Source: Clostridium sp. cel8 (GTDB lineage: Bacteria > Bacillota > Clostridia > Clostridiales > Clostridiaceae). Taken from it: a stretch of 64,000 nt of DNA. The stretch covers positions 382,501 to 446,500 of the forward strand of contig NZ_JACGAG010000001.1 of assembly GCF_014050525.1 (NCBI RefSeq), written 5' to 3'. Of this stretch, positions 9,130-17,602 are shown piece by piece; the first letter of the stretch is position 1; every line of letters begins with the position of its first letter. A program made the position numbers and the translations under genes. The notes below the pieces were generated by a model. It saw nothing but the letters and a program-made list of their open reading frames with translations. It was not told the origin of the DNA and made no database searches.

Positions 9130-11055
9130 TTACTCCAAATCTTGAAGCCATAATTTCAAATTGGCATCCGATGGCATTCTCCAATCTCCACGGGGAGATA
9201 GACTTACTGTTCCCACTTTTGGTCCATCTGGAATAGCTGATCTTTTAAACTGCTGAGTAAAAAATCTTCTTATAAATATCTTAAGCCATTTTTTTATAGT
9301 ATCTTTGTCATAAGAATCAGAAAAGGCGATATTTGCTAAAAATAATATTTTTTTAGGTTCAAAATTATTTCTTATAAAATAGTAGAGAAAAAAGTCATGG
9401 AGCTCATAAGGACCTACTATATCCTCTGTCTTTTGTGATATTTTTCCGCTACTGTCTTTTGGAAGGAGTTCAGGACTTACAGGAGTTTCAAGTATATCTA
9501 TTAAAATATGTGATATCTCCTCTGATACCTCATTTTGCGCTACATATCCTACAAGATACCTTACAAGTGTTTTTGGTACTGAGCAATTTACACCATACAT
9601 TGACATGTGATCTCCATTATATGTTGCCCATCCAAGAGCAAGCTCCGAGAGATCTCCAGTACCAACTACAAGTCCACCCTCTTTGTTTGCAATATCCATC
9701 AATATCTGTGTTCTTTCTCTTGCCTGAACATTTTCATAGGTTACATCGTGAATAGCTCTGTCATGTCCTATGTCTTTAAAATGTTGAAGACAGGCATCAA
9801 CTATATTTATTTCCCTAAACTCAGTGTTCAAATTTTTGCACAAGTTAACTGCATTATTGTAAGTTCTATCTGTTGTTCCAAATCCAGGGAGAGTTATAGT
9901 TATAATATTTTTTCGTGGTATATTTAGCATATCAAAAGTCTTTACTGCAACTAAAAGTGCAAGTGTAGAATCAAGTCCTCCAGAAATTCCTATAACCGCT
10001 TTGTTAAGTCCTGTATGTTTTACTCTTTTTCCAAAAGCAGAAGACTGTATATTAAATATTTCTCTGCATCTTTCTTCCATTTGGCTTTTATCAGATGGCA
10101 CAAATGGATATTTTAAAACTTCTCTATCGTAATCTCCAAAGTTCATGTCTTTAAATTGGAACTCAACATTTAACCCTTTCCATGGAACAATACTTCCAGC
10201 ATCTCTGAAACTTATATTTTTTAATCTTTGGGTATTTAACTTTTCAACGTCTACAATAGATGTTATAACTTCATTTTCTCTCTGAAATCTATTGTTATTT
10301 TTAAGTATATTTCCATTTTCAGATATAATGAGATCTCCACCAAACACTATATCTGTAGAAGATTCAAAGACACCAGAGGAGGAATACACATAAGAGCAAA
10401 TGCTCCTTGCACTTTGGGAATTTACAAGTCCTTTTCTATAGTTTGATTTACTTACAATGTCATTTGAAGCAGACAAATTTCCTATGATATTTGCACCTTT
10501 TAAAGCAAGGTAACTACTTGGAGGAACTACATTCCAAAGATCTTCGCAAATTTCAAATCCAAATTTAAACTCTTCACAGGAAAAAATAATATTTACTCCA
10601 AATGGTATATTCTTTTGAAAATACAGATCAACACTTTCATCAATTAAATTAAATCCTGGAGTAAACCATCTTTTCTCATAGAATTCTTCATAATTTGGTA
10701 TGTAGCTCTTTGGAACTATTCCAAGAACATTTCCTTCGAATATTATATAGGCACAATTATACATACAATTATTATATTGTAGAGGTGCACCTAGTGCAAT
10801 AAGTATATCTTTTTTCATAGAATACTTACATATTTCCTCTACTGCCATAGTTGATTTTTCAATAAGTATTCTTTGAAGAAAAAGATCTCCACAAGTGTAT
10901 GAAGTTACACAAAGTTCTGGAAAAACCACAAGCTTTGCATGTTTAGATACTGCCTCATCTATACACTTTTTTATATTTTCTAAATTAAAATTTATATTTC
11001 CAACATCAGTTACTGGGCATGCAGCTGCTACCCTAATAAACCCCATTGAGCGCAT
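9130..11055 (-). CDS. nadE: Glutamine-dependent NAD+ synthetase
   Basis: NadE makes NAD+ from deamido-NAD+ (NaAD), ATP and glutamine in the cytoplasm. The 641-residue protein has the two-domain glutamine-using form: an N-terminal nitrilase-like glutaminase (about 1-290) with the triad Glu47 (FPEL), Lys116 (PKSY) and Cys170 (EICEDLW), and a C-terminal synthetase with the P-loop GISGGLDST and the VGTGDLSELALG motif. The ATG at 11055 has AGGAGG seven bases upstream; a second Met three codons on is possible. It heads the operon with nfeD and the SPFH gene. Confidence 0.96.
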   Translation of the reverse strand: MRSMGFIRVAAACPVTDVGNINFNLENIKKCIDEAVSKHAKLVVFPELCVTSYTCGDLFLQRILIEKSTMAVEEICKYSMKKDILIALGAPLQYNNCMYNCAYIIFEGNVLGIVPKSYIPNYEEFYEKRWFTPGFNLIDESVDLYFQKNIPFGVNIIFSCEEFKFGFEICEDLWNVVPPSSYLALKGANIIGNLSASNDIVSKSNYRKGLVNSQSARSICSYVYSSSGVFESSTDIVFGGDLIISENGNILKNNNRFQRENEVITSIVDVEKLNTQRLKNISFRDAGSIVPWKGLNVEFQFKDMNFGDYDREVLKYPFVPSDKSQMEERCREIFNIQSSAFGKRVKHTGLNKAVIGISGGLDSTLALLVAVKTFDMLNIPRKNIITITLPGFGTTDRTYNNAVNLCKNLNTEFREINIVDACLQHFKDIGHDRAIHDVTYENVQARERTQILMDIANKEGGLVVGTGDLSELALGWATYNGDHMSMYGVNCSVPKTLVRYLVGYVAQNEVSEEISHILIDILETPVSPELLPKDSSGKISQKTEDIVGPYELHDFFLYYFIRNNFEPKKILFLANIAFSDSYDKDTIKKWLKIFIRRFFTQQFKRSAIPDGPKVGTVSLSPRGDWRMPSDANLKLWLQDLE

Positions 11056-11144
11056 AAAATTCCTCCTAAGTATTCCTTTTATTTAATTTATACATAATTA
11101 TATAAAATTATTATAATAGTATATTAAATATTATAAATTAAAAT

Positions 11145-12731
11145 CTAAATTTTTCTCTGACTTTGTGACATTTCATTTAATAAATCATTTAACCGACCTG
11201 CAGTACTCTCATCTGTAAGCACAGTTAAGTAATCTCCTGCATATATAATTGTTTCTCCATTTGGTATTATCTTATGACATCCTCTCTTTATCTCTACAAT
11301 CAAACAATAACATGGCCAATCTATTTCCTTCAGTACTTTTCCATCAAGATATGATCCTAAACAAACTGGAACTTGAATTATAGTCTTTTCATCTTGTTCA
11401 TTTTGACGAATTTCCATACCTGCATTGTTTATAAGGAACTTGTCAAGAAGTGACTCGTAAATTGGTCCTGTACCCAATTTATCTGCAACTAAATATGCAA
11501 TTATTGATACAATACTTAGAGAAAGAAAATGATTAAATGATCCTGTCATTTCTGTAATTAGTATTATACCAGTAATTGGAGATCTTACAACAGCTGTAAA
11601 GTAACCTGTCATTCCCATAATTATGAAATTATTTACATAGTAACTATTTACATGCAAAAAAAGAGTAAAAAACTGTCCGTAAAAACTTCCTATTAAAGCT
11701 CCTATTGTAAGAAGTGGTAGAAATATTCCACCTGGAACTCCAGAACCGTAACATATCATTGTAAAAAAGAATTTACATATAAGCATAATGAAAATAAGTG
11801 TCATTGTAAAATGCACATTACTAAGATCTAATATAAGACTATTTCCTCCTCCAAGTACTTGTGGTAAGAACAGCCCAAATACTATTGATACAAGAAGAGG
11901 CACTACTGCCTTATACTTTTGAGGGATAATCTTCTGTTTTCCATATAAGTCTTGAGTTTTTAAAAGTACTATATTAAAAGCTGCACCTGTAACGCCTATT
12001 ATAATACCAAATAATACTATATAAAAATAATACCTTAATGGAATTGAATATATATGACTGAAATTAAATATAGGTTGTGCCCCTAAAAGTTCACTTGTTA
12101 TAAAATCCGCTGAAAGTGCGGATAAAAATGATGTAGCAAGAATTAAAGGGGAAAAGTTTTTATGCACTTCTTCAAGTGCAAATATAGTACCAGCAAGTGG
12201 TGCATTAAATGCAGCTGCAAGTCCAGCACTCGCTCCACTTGTAATTAAGTGTTTCTCTTCTATATTAACTCCTTTAAAAAGTCTACTAACCCCTTGTCCT
12301 ATAGCAGCACCAAGTTGTACAGAAGGCCCCTCTCTTCCAAGGGAAAGTCCTGCTCCTATTGCAAGAACTCCACCAACAAATTTTTCAACAACTACCTTAA
12401 GCCAGTTCATCTTTAACTTGCTTAAAATTACTCCTTCAACTTGTGGAATTCCACTTCCACCTATCATTGGATGATTTTTGCTCATAATACCAATGATGCA
12501 TCCTAAAATTATAAAAGCAACTACCATTATAGGTATAATCCACCATTTTAGTAAAGCAACTTTATAGATATTAAGTACTTTACCTCCAAGTAGCCCTATT
12601 AAAGATCTAAATGCTACTACTACAAAGCCAGTTAATACTCCTACAATTATACTCTCTACTATGAGATTAAATTTAGATCCATACCAACTGACTATAATGT
12701 CATCGTTACTCTTTTTAGATATATTCTTCAC
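11145..12731 (-). CDS. ClC-family chloride channel/antiporter with TrkA-C domain
   Basis: This is an inner-membrane ClC protein with about ten membrane helices. All anion-pathway motifs are present: GSGIPQVEG, GREGPSVQLG with the gating glutamate, and GGIFLPLLTIGA. An EE pair after the second motif (FALEEVHKNF) matches the position of the inner proton-transfer glutamate, which suggests Cl-/H+ exchange, not a simple channel. The last 80 residues form a TrkA-C (RCK-C) regulatory domain. The start is uncertain: GGGAGG at 12738-12743 lies seven bases before the GTG at 12731 (528 residues), while the ATG at 12737 is almost on top of it. It is a single-gene unit. Confidence 0.92.
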   Translation of the reverse strand: MKNISKKSNDDIIVSWYGSKFNLIVESIIVGVLTGFVVVAFRSLIGLLGGKVLNIYKVALLKWWIIPIMVVAFIILGCIIGIMSKNHPMIGGSGIPQVEGVILSKLKMNWLKVVVEKFVGGVLAIGAGLSLGREGPSVQLGAAIGQGVSRLFKGVNIEEKHLITSGASAGLAAAFNAPLAGTIFALEEVHKNFSPLILATSFLSALSADFITSELLGAQPIFNFSHIYSIPLRYYFYIVLFGIIIGVTGAAFNIVLLKTQDLYGKQKIIPQKYKAVVPLLVSIVFGLFLPQVLGGGNSLILDLSNVHFTMTLIFIMLICKFFFTMICYGSGVPGGIFLPLLTIGALIGSFYGQFFTLFLHVNSYYVNNFIIMGMTGYFTAVVRSPITGIILITEMTGSFNHFLSLSIVSIIAYLVADKLGTGPIYESLLDKFLINNAGMEIRQNEQDEKTIIQVPVCLGSYLDGKVLKEIDWPCYCLIVEIKRGCHKIIPNGETIIYAGDYLTVLTDESTAGRLNDLLNEMSQSQRKI

Positions 12732-12878
12732 CAACATTCCTCCCAATTTTATGTCTGTTTTTTATGTATATGTAAACCCGATAAACAGGAAATTAAAGCA
12801 CTATACTTTATTTTATATCAATTTGTGACTATTCTCAACAATCCAATGTTGATAGGAGAAAAACTTTTTAGATAATTT

Positions 12879-13976
12879 TTATTGCAAAGTATTTATATTT
12901 TTCTTATTTTTAATGTTAAATAAAGTAAATGTAACAATTGGCAATATAAAAAATACTACTACATTCATGTATATATATATATCTAGTATCTTAAAAAGGT
13001 AGATAACTTCCCTTCCTACAAAGCAAGATATTACATAAATTATAATACTCAATACAGCTTCAGTTTTTTTATTTAAAAATTTTTCATTCAAATTTAATTC
13101 CTTAAATAAAATAATAACTGCAAAAAATGCTGTTACATACTTTGCAAACCAAGAGGATATTAGCTGAAAAATTACATAAAATTCACCATCTGCAATAAAT
13201 CCAAAAAATGATATGAGCTGTGTCTGTATAAGTTTTGGATATATAATGTTATTTCCCCTCTTTACATCAAATGTGGCAAGCAGTCCAATTGTAGATATAA
13301 GAATCATTTGTGCTATGAACAAATTTGAAATTAGTGCATACTTTCTTGCATTTTTATTCTTATTCAATTTAGATAAACATGGAATTACTATTGCAATAGA
13401 TGAGTACATACCTATTATCTTTACTATAGATATAAAAAAATTTGCATATAGACCATTTTCAAATACTGGAAACAACCTTCTATAATCTTTAAATGGTGCT
13501 GTAAGCATAGCAAGGTTTATCCCATTAATTGTTGACATTGCCATACTTCCCATTAATACAACCATAATAGAGTAGGCTCCATTTTTCACAACATAAAATC
13601 CAGGAATAACTACAAAAAGAGCTACATACCATACAGGACTCTCCAAAAAGAAATTGGTATGTATAACATTTGACTCTACTGACATAGATTCAATAAGTGA
13701 TACTATAACTTCAAATGTAAAAATAGATAAAAAAAACTTACCTAGATATTTTCCAAATGCAGTTTCAAATATTTGACCTATACTACAATAATCATTTTTA
13801 ATATAAATCTGTATTATGTAATCAAAATATATAACTATTATTGCAAATGCTATTATAGAACATATCCAACTATCTCTACCTGACAGAGCCATAAATAATT
13901 GAGGATATGTTTTAAGAGATGCTATACTTACTGCACATATTAAAAAAAATATATGTCCAAAACTGAATTTACCCAT
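12879..13976 (-). CDS. Spore germination protein, GerAB/GerKB family
   Basis: This is a 365-residue integral membrane protein of the spore-germination branch of the APC superfamily, the B subunit of a nutrient germinant receptor in the spore inner membrane. About ten hydrophobic segments span it and the N-terminal TYPQLFMALSGRDSW block is typical. The ATG at 13976 is chosen because GGAG lies seven bases upstream; an in-frame ATG at 13994 lacks a site. It is divergent from the A subunit gene (105 bases between starts), whereas A, B and C are usually in one operon. It presumably recognises the germinant. Confidence 0.9.
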   Translation of the reverse strand: MGKFSFGHIFFLICAVSIASLKTYPQLFMALSGRDSWICSIIAFAIIVIYFDYIIQIYIKNDYCSIGQIFETAFGKYLGKFFLSIFTFEVIVSLIESMSVESNVIHTNFFLESPVWYVALFVVIPGFYVVKNGAYSIMVVLMGSMAMSTINGINLAMLTAPFKDYRRLFPVFENGLYANFFISIVKIIGMYSSIAIVIPCLSKLNKNKNARKYALISNLFIAQMILISTIGLLATFDVKRGNNIIYPKLIQTQLISFFGFIADGEFYVIFQLISSWFAKYVTAFFAVIILFKELNLNEKFLNKKTEAVLSIIIYVISCFVGREVIYLFKILDIYIYMNVVVFFILPIVTFTLFNIKNKKNINTLQ

Positions 13977-14081
13977 AAAATTTCTCCATTCCAATGATAT
14001 GTAATATTTACAATAATATTATTTACTAAAAAATGAATGTTATCCATATTAAATACAGACAATATACTTGGGTGATTATTT

Positions 14082-15488
14082 ATGAATGATTATTTAGATT
14101 ATATTGATAATAAATTACAGGGAAATTCAGATTTTAAAAAGAGAGTTATAAAATCAGTATCTGGAAATATATACATTCTATTCATTGACAATTTATGTGA
14201 TTCAAAGTTTATAAGTCAGTACATTATAGCTCCTCTTACAAATATGAGTAGTAAAACAATAAATTCAAATACAATAAAAGAAAAAGTACTTTATGGAAAT
14301 TCTCTAGGCAATGCAAAGTCAAAAGATGATGCTGTATTTCATATTCTATCCGGAGATGTAGTTATAATATTTGAAAATATGCAAAATGTAATATTTTGTG
14401 AAGCAAAGGGATTTTCAAAAAGAGGTATAGAGATGCCCATAACAGAGGCTTCAATAAAGGGTCCAAGAGAGGGATTTAACGAGTCAATTATGGACAATAT
14501 TTCCCTTATAAGAAGGAGAATAAAATCTCCATCTTTAAAAGTTGAATATTTTACAGTAGGTAGTGATTCAAATACAACTACAGCTCTTATTTACATGGAA
14601 AACAAAGCCCCTAAAGATCTCGTAAAAAGATTGAAAAACACAATAAATGATATGAATACAAACTTCATACTAGGTACAAATTATGTAGAAGAAGAATTAA
14701 AAATTACTTCAAAAACAACTACTTTTAGTACTCTAAACTACAGTGAAAAAGCTGACATTGTAGCATCTAGAATTTTTCAAGGAAGAGTTGCAATACTTGT
14801 AGATGGATCTCCATTTTGTTCAACTGCACCTTACTTTTTCATAGAAAACTTCCAAGCTCCTGACGACTACTATTTAAACAAGGTCTATGCAAACATATTG
14901 AGAGTAGTAAGGTTACTTGCCTTTGGAATATCTTCTTTTCTTCCTGGACTTTATATAGCACTTACAACTTACCATTTTTCTTTTGTTCCCATTGAATTTA
15001 TACTCAGGCTTACATCTTCAAGAGCTTATGTACCAATGCCTACAACACTTGAAGTAATGCTTATGCTATTTTTCTTTTTACTTTTAAGAGAAGCTGGAAT
15101 ACGTCTACCTCGACCTATAGGACAGTCAATGAGTATAGTTGGAGCACTAATTCTTGGACAGTCAGCAGTAAGTGCTGGTCTTGCATCACAATCTACAATA
15201 ATAATAATTGCACTTACATCAATATGTTCATTTTTGATTCCAAATCTATATTCTACTCTTATAGTATGGAGCATAATAACATTTATAATGTCTTCTCTCA
15301 TGGGTATAATTGGTTTTTTTATGGGAATATACACCATGTTATCAAATATAGCTTCAATTGACAGCTGCGGTTATCCATTTATATGGCCATTTGGAACAGG
15401 CAAAAATCTTGGATACAAAGATATATTCTACAGATCTAACTTGAATAAGATCTCTAAAAATAATTTAGAGAAGGATGATAAAAAATGA
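14082..15488 (+). CDS. Spore germination protein, GerAA/GerKA family
   Basis: This is the A subunit of a germinant receptor, 468 residues. It has a soluble N-terminal half (about 1-240) and four or five membrane helices in the C-terminal half, beginning after the conserved GSPFCSTAPYFFIENFQAPD-type segment. The family signature RRIKSP and the RLTSSRAYVPMPT and PRPIGQSMSIVGALILGQ blocks are clear. Its stop overlaps the ATG of the C subunit by four bases, so the two are translated together. Expression would be expected in the forespore (sigma-G), but I could not identify a convincing sigma-G promoter. Confidence 0.93.
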   Translation: MNDYLDYIDNKLQGNSDFKKRVIKSVSGNIYILFIDNLCDSKFISQYIIAPLTNMSSKTINSNTIKEKVLYGNSLGNAKSKDDAVFHILSGDVVIIFENMQNVIFCEAKGFSKRGIEMPITEASIKGPREGFNESIMDNISLIRRRIKSPSLKVEYFTVGSDSNTTTALIYMENKAPKDLVKRLKNTINDMNTNFILGTNYVEEELKITSKTTTFSTLNYSEKADIVASRIFQGRVAILVDGSPFCSTAPYFFIENFQAPDDYYLNKVYANILRVVRLLAFGISSFLPGLYIALTTYHFSFVPIEFILRLTSSRAYVPMPTTLEVMLMLFFFLLLREAGIRLPRPIGQSMSIVGALILGQSAVSAGLASQSTIIIIALTSICSFLIPNLYSTLIVWSIITFIMSSLMGIIGFFMGIYTMLSNIASIDSCGYPFIWPFGTGKNLGYKDIFYRSNLNKISKNNLEKDDKK

Positions 15489-16597
15489 AACGAATTCTTT
15501 GTTCTTTTCTCATACTATCTTCTTGCCTTTTAAGTGGATGTTTCAACTATCATGATATAGACAAAGTAATATTTGCAACTGCTGTTATAGTTGATGTAAA
15601 TGAAGTTGGAAATCCAGTAGTTTATGTAGAAGGTTTTAAATCTGATAGAAATGTGAGTTCAAATGGTGGCCAAAACCAAAGGGTTTTATTTAAAGGATCT
15701 AAAAAAACTTTATTTGAAACTTTAAGAGATATAGCTATGTCTTCAAGCTATAAGATAAACTATACAAATACAAGGGTAATACTTCTTACTGAAAAAGCTG
15801 CGGAAAAAAATATGGCTGACTTTATTGATTTTTTAGACAGGGATAAAGAATTTATAATTAGAAGTTATCTAGCTGTATTAAAAGGAGATCCAGAGAAATT
15901 TATAAATACTAGTTTTAACGAGCAGGAATTTATAGGAATGTATATATACAACCTAACACGTAATGTATCTCCATCTTCTAGAGCTATAATAACTACATTA
16001 AATGACTTCCTAAATTCAATATATTCGCCTAGTGGTACTTCTATAATCTCCATGGTACAATTGAAAAAAGATAGTCCAGAAGCAAAAATAGAATTGAGTA
16101 ATGGAGCTATAATAAAGGACTTTAAAATGGTAGATATACTGGATAATCGTGAAGGATTGGGATATAATTTTTTCATAGATAACGTAAAAAGTGGATCTTT
16201 AGAAGTAACAAATCCAGATTCCACAGAAAAATTTCTATCTCTTGAAATAGTAAAAAATAGAACTAATACAAATATATACTATAATGGTAAGGACATAAAA
16301 ATAAAAAAGACAATAAATACCTCTGTATCTGTAGCAGAAGCACAGAATCGAATAAATCTAAACACTATCACTATAGATAAAATTAAGAAAGCAGCTGAAG
16401 ATAACATTAGAGAAAGTTGTTATGAAATTTTCAATAAATATAAAGGAAAAAATCTTGATATATTTAAGATAAATGACAACTTTTATAGAAAATATCCAAG
16501 GGCAAATGTTTCTAATCCTCTTGAAAAAAGTTATCTTGATTTAGAGGTAAATGTAGAGGTATCTGGGTCATCTAATAAACTTAACTTTAGAAAATAG
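15485..16597 (+). CDS. Spore germination lipoprotein, GerAC family
   Basis: This is the C subunit of the receptor, 370 residues. It starts with a lipoprotein signal peptide; the lipobox LLSGC places the lipidated cysteine at residue 19. The mature part has the usual GerAC N-terminal region (FNYHDIDKVIFATAVIVD) and a C-terminal domain with DIFKINDNFYRKYP and a terminal VNVEVSGS strand. In the spore it would sit on the outer face of the inner membrane. It follows the A gene with a four-base overlap. Confidence 0.93.
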   Translation: MKRILCSFLILSSCLLSGCFNYHDIDKVIFATAVIVDVNEVGNPVVYVEGFKSDRNVSSNGGQNQRVLFKGSKKTLFETLRDIAMSSSYKINYTNTRVILLTEKAAEKNMADFIDFLDRDKEFIIRSYLAVLKGDPEKFINTSFNEQEFIGMYIYNLTRNVSPSSRAIITTLNDFLNSIYSPSGTSIISMVQLKKDSPEAKIELSNGAIIKDFKMVDILDNREGLGYNFFIDNVKSGSLEVTNPDSTEKFLSLEIVKNRTNTNIYYNGKDIKIKKTINTSVSVAEAQNRINLNTITIDKIKKAAEDNIRESCYEIFNKYKGKNLDIFKINDNFYRKYPRANVSNPLEKSYLDLEVNVEVSGSSNKLNFRK

Positions 16598-16670
16598 TAT
16601 ATTATATAGTCTAGTTGTTATATAATTAATTTATAGAAAATGCAAAAACTATAAAAAAGGAGAAATATAA

Positions 16671-17552
16671 TTGATAAAAATAGGTAAATTCAATAATTTA
16701 AAGATAGTTAGAAAAGCTGATTTTGGCTTTTATCTAGATGCAGGCACAGGAAATACAGATGATGACATACTTCTTCCAAATGGAAGTGTGATAAATCCTG
16801 AAATTAAAATTGGAGATGAAATTACATGTTTTATATACAGGGATTCAAAGGACAGAATGATTGCAACTATGAAAACTCCACTTGCCACAGTAGGTGATAT
16901 AGCTTATTTAAAAGTAGTTTCCAACGCAAGTTTTGGAAGTTTCATAGATATAGGTCTTGAAAGAGATGTATTTGTACCTATGGCAGAACAAAAGTATAAA
17001 TTAATTCCAGAGGCACACTATCTTTTCTACATATATGTTGATAAAACCAATAGATTAGCTGCTACAACAAATATTGACAAACATCTTAAAAACATAGATA
17101 TAAATGAAAAAGAAAAACTAATTGAAAACAAATATAGAATTGGAGATGAAGTTCTAGGAATAGTATATGGATTTCAGACAAATGGTACAGTTATGGTAGC
17201 TATAGACAACAAATACAGAGGCATAATTCTTAAAAATGAGTACTTTTTTGATATAGTACCAGGACAGAAAATTAAGCTTAGAATAAAAAAATTCTACGAA
17301 GATGGTAAGCTTGTACTTACTCCAAGACAAAGACCAGCAAAAGAGAGGATCTCCCTTGAAGATACAATTGTTAAATACTTAAAAGACCACAATGGATTTA
17401 TGAAATACAACGATAAAAGCTCTCCTGAAGAAATACGAAGTGTATTCCATGAAAGCAAAAACTATTTCAAAAATGCACTAGGCGGTCTTATGAAAAAGAA
17501 GATTATAACCCAAGATAAATCAGGTACAAGATTGATAAAACAACCTAAATAG
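16671..17552 (+). CDS. cvfB: CvfB/YitL-like S1-domain RNA-binding protein
   Basis: This 293-residue protein resembles CvfB: tandem S1-like OB folds (about 1-65, 66-140 and 150-215) with the recurring ADFGFYLDAG and ASFGSFIDIG motifs, then a C-terminal winged helix (about 225-293). The family binds RNA and affects expression of virulence or stationary-phase genes in staphylococci; its role here is not known. Translation starts at TTG (16671) with AAAGGAG eight bases upstream; no ATG fits. It is transcribed after the germination genes, with a 73-base gap, and ends at a bidirectional terminator. Confidence 0.88.
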   Translation: MIKIGKFNNLKIVRKADFGFYLDAGTGNTDDDILLPNGSVINPEIKIGDEITCFIYRDSKDRMIATMKTPLATVGDIAYLKVVSNASFGSFIDIGLERDVFVPMAEQKYKLIPEAHYLFYIYVDKTNRLAATTNIDKHLKNIDINEKEKLIENKYRIGDEVLGIVYGFQTNGTVMVAIDNKYRGIILKNEYFFDIVPGQKIKLRIKKFYEDGKLVLTPRQRPAKERISLEDTIVKYLKDHNGFMKYNDKSSPEEIRSVFHESKNYFKNALGGLMKKKIITQDKSGTRLIKQPK

Positions 17553-17561
17553 CTTAAATAT

Positions 17562-17596
17562 AAAATCCCGAAATAGACATCTATTCCGGGATTTTT
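17562..17596. terminator. Bidirectional terminator between cvfB and the P-type ATPase
   Basis: A 16-base stem (AAAATCCCGAAATAGA against TCTATTCCGGGATTTT, one mismatch) with a two-base loop and T runs on both strands lies between two converging genes. Confidence 0.9.
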
Positions 17597-17602
17597 AAAC
17601 TA

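Noticed and set aside
9116-9184. Longer N-terminal extension of the NfeD protein
   Set aside because: It overlaps the end of nadE, lacks a ribosome site and puts 23 polar residues before the first helix; the ATG at 9115 has AAAGGAAGTG.
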